Assembly: GCA_033557685.1 (NCBI GenBank)
Contig: JAWQRN010000251.1
Location: 1 to 32,982 of the forward strand
From: Sperchopsis tessellata
Lineage: Eukaryota > Arthropoda > Insecta > Coleoptera > Hydrophilidae
DNA length: 32,982 nt
Reading direction: 5' to 3'
Shown here: positions 1 through 10,639 of the stretch, one piece after another
How the letters are laid out: each line of letters begins with the position of its first letter
Position numbering within the stretch: the first letter of the stretch is position 1
Translations under genes and position numbers: made by a program
The notes under the pieces: generated by a model
Databases searched by the model: none
What the model was told of the DNA's origin: nothing
Seen by the model: the letters and a program-made list of their open reading frames with translations, nothing else

Positions 1-5
1 TATTT

Positions 6-8
<3 letters not shown>

Positions 9-64
<56 letters not shown>
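9..64. repeat. (AT)28 microsatellite at window start
   Basis: A pure AT dinucleotide run of about 56 bp, followed by non-repetitive AT-rich sequence. It is cut by the window edge only in context; the run itself starts after a short TATTTAAA lead. No element was recognised next to it. Confidence 0.97.
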
Positions 65-66
<2 letters not shown>

Positions 67-2400
67 CTAGATACTTTTCTAGGGACCTTAAACCGTGAAT
101 TCTAGCAAGAAAAGATTCCAGAACGCACATTGCTCGTAAACGTTTACATTTATGTATAGACAAGTTTTAGTTCATAACCAACAGTATACGAGCTAATTTA
201 AGTAATAAATAATTATTTTTGTGTGCGTTTACTTCAAATTGTTTCTAACGCCTAAAAATCTGAACGCACTGTAAATAAAGCTTATACATTTTTAAATTCC
301 ATATTTGCAAAAATCCACAAGTCGGCTTAGCTTTATATTGAAAATTATTTCAGGAATTTTTTAAACAGCATTATAGGTAAATATTTCTCAATCTACCGGT
401 AGTTACCGGTAAACCGGTAGCGAAAATATCTCGAAACATTTGGGAGTTCCAAGTCTGGTATTAAAAGCTTACCCTAAAGAAAGTCTTGTCGTCATTCGAT
501 AAATTGCTTAAATAAAGCATTTTTTACTATTATAAAGAATATTAATGATTATCTTTCAAAATATCACCAAAGCGTCGTAAAAAATTCGAACCCTGAAATA
601 TGTAAATGTATATGAGCTTTCGAAACAGTCGCAAATTATGAATTTAATTATTCCGCCGAACAATGTTTCTGGTTTGGGCAAATTGTAAATATGGTTTAAG
701 CCGGCGGCAAGGTGTAATAATTTAATGTGCACCAGTAAATATTTACGGCTGGGCATAAAGGGGATCCTTAGCCCTTACCAAAACGAGTCACGTGCGCATT
801 TTGCAACTCTGCTAGCTTCCGAAGCCGTAAACATAACAATAAACGACATGCAACAGTTACAGGGGCGAGTGGCATCGTGATGCTATAAAGGAGGAGGACG
901 AGGTATCTTTCATGAAGGGTCCTCTCAATAGAGGGCGGAATCTTAAAAACTTACATGAAGTTACCGGGGCCTAAAGCACTTCATCACACTGCAATTACCC
1001 CCAAGATGAACATATTCTTTCGGAGAAACTTTTCACTTATTACAGTTTTTTTGCGTAAGTAATTCTGGTACAATGAGTGATTTACGGTTTAATATAAAAG
1101 CACTAGAGTTCATTTTCACATAAAAACTAACTTTAGCTCTTGTCTAAAAGTTCTTCCCCATGAGTGATTTTAACTAAACCGATCTTAGAATCAGTTGTCA
1201 GAAAAATGTATTCCAAATTACTATGTGATAATTTTAGATTATTTAAAAATAAATAATCAAAATATTATGAGAACCGTACCAGTTAAAGTGTTCAAGTGCT
1301 ATGAGGATTTACAGCAACAATATGTCTAAACAGCTGAAATATATTGAAGTCCGAACTAGATTTTCATTTTATCTTTAGGAATATGACTTTAATACTCATG
1401 ATAACTAATGTATTCATGTGCATATAATAAAGTATAAACTGCAAAACACCTGTTATGCATGAACATACGGTGGCTTCATTTCAAAACTATCCACCCAGAA
1501 TAACTCTGGAATTGAAATGGGTACCGATTTTGTGCAACTATACTGTAATGTTTTTACGGACTCACAAATAGCAGTTCAAAAAGTCTAAAATATATTTACT
1601 TTAAAGTGCTTATTTTACATTAACACAATAATAAATTATACAACTGTAATATAGAGGTTATATTAATTGTCTGCTACGCGCCTCACACTGTATCGCCCAC
1701 ACCTCCCTAGTGGTACTTTACTATCTAATCGAACTATTTTCTCTAACTGTGGTAGAACTGTTTATATAGCCGTAAATGCTCGAAGACTGGAGAACATTCT
1801 GGACGGTCCGAGATGTCGAACCCCTGCATCCCTGGACTCTGTAGTAGTTTCGTAACAATACGTCAATTTTGATTTCAAAACCACCATCGAGTAATTTTTT
1901 GCTCAACCCCTTCGTCCCCAGCGATCCTATCATAGAATCGGATTTGTTGTAAATGAGAACAACAAACTGTTATTTATTATGGTTTAAAATTTGTCCAGAG
2001 TTATTTGATGTATGTCAATGTCAGTGTTAATAACATGAAAAACAGTTTTTTACAATGGCTTATATTTTAGAGATTAGAAATAATCTTCACTTATGGAAGC
2101 GAAAATCATTGCGCTCATAGAACTGTTTAAGGTTTTTCAACTTCAGGAAGATCGCTTAGTATATAATAGAAGAATTATCAATCAATAATTTTAGACAAAG
2201 GTACACTTAACAAAGTTAACTTTCATTATCAGGCTGTAAAGGAATTAGTTAAAATATGATGAAAAGTTTTTTAAACATATTTGTTTTAGCGACGAGTATA
2301 TTTATATAACGAGTTCTGAAGAAGAGGATATGAAGAGGAGGTCCATTAAACTAGCCAGCAAGATCACTGGTTCTTACAAAATTACATTTTATTGTGCGGA
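65..2400. other. Gene-free AT-rich stretch, unassigned
   Basis: No coding region, RNA gene or known element was recognised. Two patches (about 770-1010 and 1670-1930) are visibly richer in G and C than the surroundings, which is how old transposon fragments look in this window, but neither gives a family motif. The longest frames here (up to 70 codons) are on both strands of the second patch and match nothing I know. Confidence 0.6.
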
Positions 2401-2408
2401 TATGTTAA

Positions 2409-2537
2409 GAACATTGCATTCAAGCAGCTTTCCAAAGAATTGAGGCACAAACTTTACAAAATATCCACCATACATTCTTAAGAAGATTGGAGGCGTGTGT
2501 AGCAAATAATGGTGACCATATAGAACATGTCATATAA
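2409..2537 (+). pseudogene. Tc1/mariner-superfamily transposase, C-terminal relic
   Basis: About 42 codons read open to a TAA at 2535-2537. They resemble the last residues of IS630/Tc1/mariner transposases. In those proteins the DDE domain is followed by a helix with spaced leucines and arginines, then a near-terminal NNGDHIEHVI-type motif just before the stop. Here FLRRLEACVANNGDHIEHVI is readable. The DDE catalytic core is not seen upstream in any frame, so only the tail of the protein remains. No terminal inverted repeat was recognised. The match rests on one short terminal motif, so this is a moderately confident family call and says nothing of the subfamily. Confidence 0.5.
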
Positions 2538-2770
2538 CAGTGAAATGTTATTTATTAATATTTAATAGTCTGTTTTTAATTTTGTGGTTTTGTTTATTTA
2601 ATGTTATTTTTTATGTTTAAGATAGCTCAATTCATTTTATGTTTGTTCGTTTTTTCCTGAATTTATATTAACTGAAACATAGTGTCATTTATGTTGTAAT
2701 CTATTTTGAATTTTTTGTACACCTGACAATAAATGATATACTTACTTGCTTATTCATTAAACACCACTAG

Positions 2771-2892
2771 GAAAATATTGCATACTAGTGAGAAGTGTGT
2801 TACGCCTCACATATATAATTTTCGCGACTGTAGTTTATAGGCAAGTATTATCTTTTGTTGATTACATAAACAATAAGAATCGCTACTATTTA

Positions 2893-2939
<47 letters not shown>

Positions 2940-2980
2940 GCGTAACACTCTTCTCGCAAACATGCAATATTATTATTTTC
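2771..2980. mobile_element. MITE-like inverted-repeat element with (AT)21 core
   Basis: The left arm (2771-2817) and right arm (2927-2980) are reverse complements over about 45 bp with a few mismatches and one 3-6 bp length difference. Shared blocks include GAAAATA, ATATTGCAT, GAGAAG and GTGTTACGCCTCA, and both arms run into ATATATA. The interior is about 110 bp and has no coding potential. It holds a perfect (AT)21 tract (2895-2936) directly against the inner end of the right arm. Size and structure fit a non-autonomous DNA transposon or a fold-back element. I see no convincing target-site duplication, so the true ends and superfamily are open. Confidence 0.65.
2895..2936. repeat. (AT)21 microsatellite inside inverted-repeat element
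   Basis: Uninterrupted AT run of 42 bp abutting the right inverted arm of the element at 2771-2980. The left arm also begins an ATATATA stretch at its inner end, so the microsatellite may have grown from sequence that is part of the element. Confidence 0.95.
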
Positions 2981-4528
2981 TTTAAAACTATTCTGAACAA
3001 CAATCGTCTTACCGCCGTAAACTTTCATTTCACTTGTACTTAGCTGCTATCGGTTATATTCTCTTGTATTTCCAAAATATCCATAGAAAAAACTAAGATA
3101 TTGTTAAAAGCACGTATCAATTTTTAATGTCTATCGAAACTACCCATATTTGGTCAGTACACAACGAGATGCCTTTCTGTCCGCTTCGCTTCTCCTCGCT
3201 TTAAAATTAGTGTTTGTATATTAACGAGTAAAACTAATTGCTTTTTTAAGTGCAATTCCTATTCTTATATCTTATCCCACCCTCAGCCCTGAAAGCCTTT
3301 CACTACAAGAATAATAATGCTAGCAGCTCCCAGACGAAACACAGCACAACAAGGTATTTATGAGGAAACAATAAAAATTGTTATTGAAGAAAATATTCTC
3401 CCGCTTGCGCTACAAATCGTATTGTATTTAAAATGACGCAGTTGCATATATTTTAGTTAAACTGAATTTTGTTAAATTTTCACAAAGTTCAAAATAACTC
3501 GAAAACAGCTGATATTTGGTATAAGTTTAAGTTACAATTTATTCATAGAAATTAATCATGCAATACCAAAATGCAATAATAAATATAGCATTTCCTTTAA
3601 AATAACAAAGTTATATTGATATAGAAAAAATGGACCATCTGTAATGTTCTAGCTAATTTTAAAAGATGCAAACTATTACACTATACTACTTTTGTATTTA
3701 ATGTTAAAAAAAAACGAATAGTTTTGTGGCTACCGAAAGAGGCCGCATTATTGTCTCGTACTGTATTTCAAAAGAAATAAATAAACCAATAAAGTACTGC
3801 GAATGATTTTGAATTCGTATAAGGAAAAACCGTGTTATTGTAACCATAGGATACGGTGGTCATTACCGCAGACAAAGCAAATCATCATCGTTATAGGTAG
3901 CCAAATTTTCTTTTCACATTGAATCACTTTTTATATCAACTCGAACACTCGCGAGAACTAGTTATCGATAATTGGCGGTTGGCACAGCACGTGAGAAATT
4001 CACATACCATTTTATCTACTCACACTTTCACACATCCCGCTTCCCTGGCTTGATTTTGCAGTTCCACTGTCCGTATATTATTGCCACCACAAAATCTACA
4101 GCAAAAAATAAATTCGTCGATGATTGGACTCAATATAAGGGGAGACTGTGAGCCGTGTGGCTTATTTAGAGAAAAGAAACTCCACAATTCGAAAAATATG
4201 AAATCGATGTGATGAAATAGAAAAGTAATGGAATCGAACTAAAGCACCAGAATATCTTTTCTTTTGTGCATTTCCCGATTTATTGGATATCCATTATAAT
4301 TTAAATGTGTCGCACGCAGGTTCTCAGACCATGCGTAAATTCCATCGTGGTTCCTGCGTATACAATCCAATACAGCCACCTATACAACTACAATTTCCCC
4401 CACAAACACCTCTCTAAGCGCCTCTGCCCCCAGCCACACCAACATTTTACGCAGTCGAATGTATGGAATCCCCTTTTCCCCACCTTCATCGTTTCCGTCT
4501 TTTCAACCGAACGTTGACACCCGCAAAG

Positions 4529-4586
<58 letters not shown>

Positions 4587-5380
4587 TTTTCTAGGAGAAA
4601 AATTGTTGTGCGATGGAATTTTCCGTATTCACTATGTGTGCTGTTTGACATTTTTCAAGGAGTAAGTGCGGTGAAATGTCTTACTCTACTTCTTTTATGG
4701 AATTTATTTAATGGAATTTATCAAAGAAATGTTACCCTGTGCCTACTCTTAAGAAAATTTTATTTGCATATATGTAATAAAATATTTGTATAGCCTGTCA
4801 TTTGTCAATGTTGCTTTTGGTAGTGTTATTTATATACCGTTATTTGCATGACATGACAATGAATGAATAGAACTTAGAATGAATGGTATGCCGAAATGTT
4901 GTAACATAAAGTCATATGTATATGTTAAAGTTCATATTTATCAACAATAAATATATGGTTACTAGTTATTCGACGTATTCATTTTAAGACGTAAAAGTAT
5001 AGCAAATATGCTACAAATTTAACGTTAAAGCTCCATATACAAAAGTGTATCCATTTTCCGAATATTTAAAGTTTTAGTGTTTTTGGAAAAATCACCGATT
5101 TGCAAGTTAACAATTTAATAGAAAAAAAAAAACTACCTATCGAATTCTATTCATATTAATTTAAGTACGTGGATGACACTTTGACAATACTTTATTACAC
5201 CGAATATTTTGAAACAGCAGGTCAAAACTTTAAATATCTCGAAAATGGTTCACTTGCCTATGAAGAAATATGTCGTATTTTCACACTTATACATATATGT
5301 ACTACCTAACAGAATTAATGCAACACAAAATCTGTATCAAATATTAGGCAAAAATTAGCTAGATAAAACCAAAAACTAAA
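2981..5380. other. Gene-free stretch with one microsatellite
   Basis: Apart from the AT run at 4531-4582, nothing was recognised. The frames around that run are artefacts of it, because they encode long isoleucine-tyrosine alternations. From 5210 to 5300 there is a short AT-rich passage (ttaaatatctcgaaaatggtt) with a close relative near 17463-17485. It may be a subterminal part of Tc1-like elements, but I could not define an end. Confidence 0.55.
4531..4582. repeat. (AT)26 microsatellite
   Basis: A perfect 52-bp AT run. Unlike the run at 2895-2936, its flanks are not inverted repeats of each other. Confidence 0.97.
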
Positions 5381-5389
5381 TTTAATTGA

Positions 5390-5680
5390 AAATGTTCCAC
5401 CTTTTGCTGGCATAATTGCTTGACGGCTCATGCTGAAAATAATATTACAACCTTCAGCTAGTAAAGGCTATTTAAAGAGTGCTCTCAATCCACCCTATTA
5501 AAACCCAAACATGTTCAATGGTATCTGAATCCAAACCACAAGTTAACAGTTCAAGTCCGTATTGCATTATGTGGAAGAAATGGTTGATATCTCCTTGTTG
5601 CGCGCGGTGGTGCAGTATGGTGCACAAATATTAAATTTCTTCCAACATTTTTAGCACTAAATGAACTTCAAAAATATCAG
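5390..5680 (-). pseudogene. Tc1-like transposase, C-terminal relic
   Basis: On the minus strand the frame around 5545-5475 reads GLDSDTIEHVWVLIG. This corresponds to the third catalytic block of Tc1 transposases, where an SPDLNPIEHxWD motif carries the last acidic region. The frame then shifts, and around 5440-5397 SMSRQAIMPAKGGTF is readable, matching the usual Tc1 C-terminus (a basic SMxRR block ending in a GG turn). The two pieces are in different frames, with stops between them. The first catalytic block is absent. The relic lies head to head with the mariner-type relic that begins near 5700, but it belongs to a different family and shares no frame with it. Confidence 0.65.
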
Positions 5681-5772
5681 CAATATAAAGGTATCCCAAC
5701 AAGGGCGGAATGTTTAAATTTGGCGCCATTTTTGCTGTTGTGCTTTGACATTCAAGCCATTATGTCAGTTCG

Positions 5773-6813
5773 ATGGTAGACATTATTAAAAAGGATCGTT
5801 ATTCGACAGAACAACGCATTCTTAGTGATAACAATTATTTAAAAAAATGGTGAAAGTTTGAATGCCACGATTCGCAAATTGCGTTTAATTTTTGGTAATC
5901 AAAATGTTCCAAGTGCATAAACTGTGAAGAGAATAATCGAAAAATTCGAGGGAACTGGGTCAATGATTGATGTCAGACCATCGACATGTGTTCGTCCAGG
6001 TCGTTCAGCAAAAAACATCACGGCTGTTCGCCAGATATGGCCCAGAGCTCGGGCTCATCCATTCGGCAACGTGCTCAAGAATTGATCATTTCAAAAAGCA
6101 CTACGCAGCGTAGTCTCACGAAAGATTTGCGTCTTCATGCCTACAAAATCCAACTGCCTCAAAAACTCAAGCCAACAGACCACATAAGAGAAGGGGGTTC
6201 GTCAATTGGTTCATTGAACAACCACAACAGAACCATGAATTTTCCAACAAAATCTTCTTCCGCGATGAGGCCCATTTTCATGTTGATGGCTTCGTAAACA
6301 AGCAAATTTGCCGCACTTGGAGTGACGAAACTCCGAATAAGTTTCATGAGAAGGAAATGCATCCCAAAAGTATCACTGCTGGGTGTGAATTTTGGGCTAG
6401 AGGCATCATTGGACAACTTTTCTTCGAAGAAGCTGCCGGGAATGTACAAATATGATAAAATGAATGATAACCCAGTTTTTTTACTTTACACTTGCCCCAC
6501 ATCACGTGAAACAATGGCGTTATTTTTCGAGACATTCCCTGGTCGTGTAATCTCCCGTTTGGGCGACCAGTATTGGCCGATTAGTTCATGCGATTTAACG
6601 TCTTTGGACTTCTTTCTTTGGGGTTTTTTGAAGTCAAAAGCGTATGTCAACAAGCCTACGACCACCCAAGCCTTGAAGGAGGAGATTAGAAGCTGAATCA
6701 CTGATATCCAGCTATAGTTATGCCAAGCCATGATTGAAAATTTCGTCAAAAGAACGCAAATATGTCAGCAAAGCCAAGATGGGCATTTATCCCATGTGTT
6801 GTTCTATACATAA
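5773..6813 (+). pseudogene. Mariner-type transposase, nearly full length, inactivated
   Basis: This is the decayed gene of a Tc1/mariner-superfamily transposase, the enzyme that cuts and pastes its own element. From ATG 5773 the N-terminal helix-turn-helix reads DRYSTEQRI, then after a frameshift IRKLRLIFGNQNVPSA and TVKRIIEKFEGTGSM. The first catalytic block is clear near 6255-6300 (FFRDEAHFHVDGFVNKQ). The second block, normally an FQQDGAxxH motif, survives only as a garbled VFLLYTCPTSRETMA, so that aspartate is lost. The third block at about 6589-6624 (CDLTSLDFFLWG) is intact and is followed by KSKAYVNKPTT. The C-terminus ends with GHLSHVLFYT and TAA at 6811. At least three frameshifts and several stops make it dead. 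The length of roughly 340 codons is normal for the family. The left end probably lies near 5698; I could not confirm terminal repeats. Confidence 0.85.
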
Positions 6814-7079
6814 TTCCCACAAGTCTACTTTATGATTAATTCAAATTTTCGCTATTTTAAAAAAAAAACTTTCTTTTATTTAAAATTTATTTATAAACAC
6901 CACAAGTTCAATCCGTATCTCCGCACAAAAAAAAACCTGCCCAAACCATGACTGGCTATCTACCATTTAGACCATATATTATAAAATTGCATTGTTCTTC
7001 TGTTCTACCCTATATGTGCACCAATGGCGGCTCCTCAAATAGGTCACTTGATCAATGACCTATAAAACGAAACCCTGCA

Positions 7080-9670
7080 CTTAATGCTGATGTTTCTGAT
7101 AAAATCGTTACCAAATATTAAAGGGACATAATTTTATGTTAGTTTCAAATGAAAATAATTGTCAACTACAATTATCCCATAAATTGAAGGCAAACGTCCC
7201 ATAAATAGATACCATGGAAGTATCCGTTGTAGATGATATTAATATTTGTTATTTATACCTCAAATGTATATTATGCTAGGTAAATAAAGCAAGTATGACT
7301 AACTAATTAAATTTTATGTAAAATTTATAAAACTTTTTATGGTTGGTGCGTTAATTTTCGCGATCATTTCAATTATATGTTCAATATAAAGCAAAACCAG
7401 TTTTCTCCTGAAAGCTTGATTTAGGTGTAAACATTCAACCGTATCAAAATTCAAACCAGTTTACAAATGGGCAAAATATTACAATTATTTTCAACGCAAT
7501 TCGGTGATCTCTGAAAGAGGACACAGTACAAGAGTTCAGTTCATTTTATCGGAACTGACAAGGGTGTCGGTGGGATACTAAAGATTAACCTCACAATATT
7601 TCTACCATTTTACTATAGTTACAAAAAGCCAGCTACAGCGTTTTCTATAAAATAATTTATTATGCAACTTACATTAAGCTATAACTATTGAAAGAAGATA
7701 TTTTGAAGAAAATTAGTTGGATTCTGATATTAAAATTCATACATGACTAAAATGATTGCGAAAATACAATTAAATTACAGCGCCACCATATTAAAATATG
7801 ACAGCTGCATTTTCCTTTGATAGGATTTTATAAAAGATCCCATTTTAAAACGCCAGAAAACCCATTATGTTAAAAGAAAAATGACAAGGGAAAAGGCAGT
7901 AAACAAATGACTTTAATCTAGGAACCTCCAACATCTCCAGCCGAGCAATGAAGAATTATCTTTCCAATTTTTAATGTGGGAAAATAAACACTGAAAGTAT
8001 TATTCAAACGACACATTGCGTGATAACTGGCATGTAGGTATCCGGTGTCTTTTAGTATCACCTGCGAATATTTCAATAGATTCTAAACACGAATGTATTT
8101 TCAAGGTGTTGTTTGGATATTAAAAAAAAGGAAATTAACCACGGAAAGCTTTCCTGAGAAAAAGATTTAGAGCATTTGCAAATTTTATTACCTTTTTATT
8201 GCCACAATTTGCATTATTACCTAACTTTACTTAGGTTTCAGTTTAATTGCAATTTATAGCTACCACCAGTTTATATATACAACAATACTAAATACTGAAC
8301 TAAAATAGTGATATTTAGTACGTCTTCACACTATTTGTTTGTTTTTTCATACAACAATACTCAGAGTTATGTACGTAGACTTCCACGTCCACAGTGTGAT
8401 AATAGGGTGTTGGTTTTCATCATGCAGGCTTTTCATCCACCGTTATAGGGGACATTATCAAGACATGTAGCTCTCAAAAATGCTAGGTGACATCTGAAGA
8501 GGTAACACTGATACGGCGAGTTCTATATCTGTGAGCTTCTCACTTGTTGGCTGCGATTTAACGGCTATCTCTATGACGGAACACTCATAATTCAGAAAAG
8601 TCCCCAAATATATGTAGTGTCTATATTATTAGTAGGCCTTTCTCACCTCTAACTTGCGAGACTACTAGAGGACTCCTCTTTGGGCGCTGATGAGGTACGT
8701 AAAGTAACGTTGTTGAGCTGACAACTTCGGTAGGTAGATTTATTTTGATGTACATTGTTAGATAAATCTTACGTAAGGGTAGATTTTTAAATTATAGAGA
8801 CATGAACGATGACCAGGATGAGCAAAGGAAGCGGCTCTTTATCGGAAACAGACCTAATAAACTTTCTTTAATCTCAGTTTTAAAATTGTTAAAAATGTAT
8901 GTAGGGATACAAATAAAAATCGTGATATAACAAACATATTAATGTTAACATATTAATGTTTTAACTAATGAAACAAAAATTATACACGAATTAATTGATA
9001 AAAATCGACTATTTATGTGTGTTTTTGAAAACGTTCAAGGATACTCATATGAAACTTTGTCGTAATTTTAAACCCCTAGATTACCAAACGATAAACACGT
9101 ACTGAAAGTTATCTGAGGAACTTAAGAAAGTTAGACTTAGTTGTTTCTAGGGTTCAGACAGATTTTCCGTAGATTTATAGCCTTCTATAAAAGATATAAA
9201 ACTAATTCTTACATGATATATACTTCTGGATGTAACACATTGTGTAGAAAAAGTATGACGTACACACAAAATGGTTGCTCCTTATCTTACCTGAAACAAG
9301 AGGAAAATATAAATTAGATAAAATATATTGTAGGTTTCATACATTTGTAATATGGATTTTAAAAATATGACTTTTCTGCATTACAAGTATATATCCTTTT
9401 TGGAAACAAATGTAAGCTATACATAATTTATTTATAGTCGGTCTTCTTACAGCAGCGAGGATTAATAAGTCCTATATAACTGTCCTCATTTCGCTCGCCT
9501 CTACTTACACTTAACCCACTGACATATCCCATAGTTTAACCGGTCTCTCTATAGAAAAGTCATCCGACTTCCTTCCCGAATCATTTTCACTATTTTCCTG
9601 ACCCATTCTATGCAGATTACCTCACCACCCTAACTGCCATCTCCTAAATTGCAGCACAGACACACCACTT
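7080..9670. other. Gene-free stretch, nothing recognised
   Basis: No coding trace or known repeat. The only structures are a small inverted repeat at 7041-7061, just before this stretch, and a perfect tandem duplication of AACATATTAATGTT at 8933-8960. From 9467 to 9660 the plus strand is pyrimidine-rich without a clear repeat unit. Confidence 0.6.
8933..8960. repeat. Perfect 14-bp tandem duplication
   Basis: AACATATTAATGTT occurs twice with no spacer (8933-8946 and 8947-8960). The unit is itself nearly palindromic. The cause is unknown; replication slippage is sufficient. Confidence 0.9.
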
Positions 9671-9671
9671 A

Positions 9672-9892
9672 GAAGATTATCAGAAATGCGTTTACACTGT
9701 TTGTAAAGAAGCATGTTAAATTTGATACACTTAGAGCCCTGTATTTTTCTTTATTTTATTCCCATCTAAGTTATGGCATCTCTTTTTGGGGCCTTTTGCC
9801 TGCCTAAGTTAACATAGAGGTTGCATTACAAACATATGCTCTGTGTTTTATGTTAAATATGAGATACCGCGAATTATATATAGGCTTATATT
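9672..9892 (+). pseudogene. LINE reverse transcriptase fragment (post-palm region)
   Basis: A frame beginning at 9672 reads through to a stop at 9804-9806 and can be followed beyond it. FDTLRALYFSLFYSHLSYGI followed by SFWG is characteristic of the region after the catalytic palm of Jockey/CR1-group reverse transcriptases (an LxxLYxSLxxShLxYGixxWG pattern). A weaker continuation (VALQTYALCFMLNMRYRE) fits the next helix, normally a KxxLRxxxxxxRxS pattern. The catalytic YxDD and the endonuclease are not present nearby, so this is an isolated piece. It is directly followed by the inward-facing 3' side of a minus-strand Tc1/mariner relic, which suggests that one element truncated the other. Confidence 0.65.
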
Positions 9893-9924
9893 GAGAGATT
9901 TATATTGTCAGCAAAACAAACTCT

Positions 9925-10253
9925 TAATTGTTCCTCCTATGAGGTTGTAGTTCTGGACTGCAAACGCTAATCGTACCCGATAATCTGCTGACTTCAGTTC
10001 CTGCAGTAGGTTTACCTTATACGTCATTCAGCATCCTTTGAATCATCTGTAGCGAGGTTCGGAACATACACAGCTGCTGAGACCGCCTTCGGGTTGATTT
10101 TGCTTCGTCGTACACGCTGAATGATATCCTGTAACCTCCCAGCACGTGGTAAACCACTCACTTTAATTATCTGACAGAAAAATTTTGATATAATTTATTT
10201 GCAAAAAGGTATTCGAATTTAGAATGGTCTAGTGACTTTTGGACTAACCTGTA
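9925..10253 (-). pseudogene. Tc1/mariner-superfamily element, 5' end and N-terminal transposase relic
   Basis: Read on the minus strand, a terminus-like sequence CAGGTTAGTCCAAAAGTCAC lies at about 10250, directly after a TA. Many Tc1/mariner ends begin CAGGGTGTCCCAAAAGT, so this is probably the left terminal repeat. Further in, a broken reading frame gives VRRSKINPKAVSAAV, then LQMIQRML, then TYKVNLLQELKSADYRVRLA. In IS630-like transposases the second DNA-binding region ends with a YKVxLVQELKPADxxxRL motif just before the catalytic domain. The catalytic part is missing: the element stops near 9925, against the LINE scrap. Frameshifts are present at about 10050 and 10020. Confidence 0.6.
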
Positions 10254-10396
10254 TTATCAGCCTTCAGGATGCGCTTATTTTACTATCTATGTAATATCGA
10301 GTCATATACTATAGATGATTATATAAAGTATAACTGAATAATTTAATTTTGATGTAATTTTTTTACTTTAATTATTGTTTAGTTTAAGTTTAACAG

Positions 10397-10635
10397 AGTC
10401 GGTCAGCTTTTTTGATTAGGGAAAAGTCTTTGTTGTACTCGTCTTCCGTGAGGGATGTAAAACTGTGGGTCCCGTGTAATGTAAGCAAATGAAGACCACG
10501 TGCAAATAAAATAACCCAATTTCAGTTGGAACACTGGATGCGGCAAAATTTCCAGGTGTGTGGGCCTAATTCCTGGCGTCGGTAATTGGCCATAATAAGG
10601 GAAATAGGCCGACGTTAAATAAACAAACAAACAAA
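10397..10635 (+). mobile_element. SINE copy 1 (plus orientation)
   Basis: This matches the complete minus-strand copy at 23195-23453. Blocks such as CTCGTCTTCCG, GTGGGTCCCGTGTA, AAATGAAGACCACGTGC, CAGTTGGAACACT and GATGCGG occur in the same order. The tRNA-like head is partly deleted (about 10397-10430). The 3' tail is (AAAC)n: AAATAAACAAACAAACAAAC. The body contains no coding sequence; the 88-codon frame on the opposite strand is a chance frame. I found no clear target-site duplication for this copy. Confidence 0.8.
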
Positions 10636-10639
10636 CTAG

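Noticed and set aside
2807..3028. 73-codon frame with alternating Ile-Tyr
   Set aside because: It is produced by the (AT)n run; the same applies to the frames at 4388-4665.
6159..6449. 96-codon minus-strand frame
   Set aside because: Antisense shadow of the mariner-type transposase; no family motif of its own.
7041..7061. AGGTCA n9 TGACCT as a nuclear-receptor response element
   Set aside because: The inverted spacing of 9 is not a standard arrangement and there is no gene nearby; chance is sufficient.
8687..8695. CTGATGAGG as a hammerhead core
   Set aside because: No GAAA follows a closable stem II within a plausible distance.
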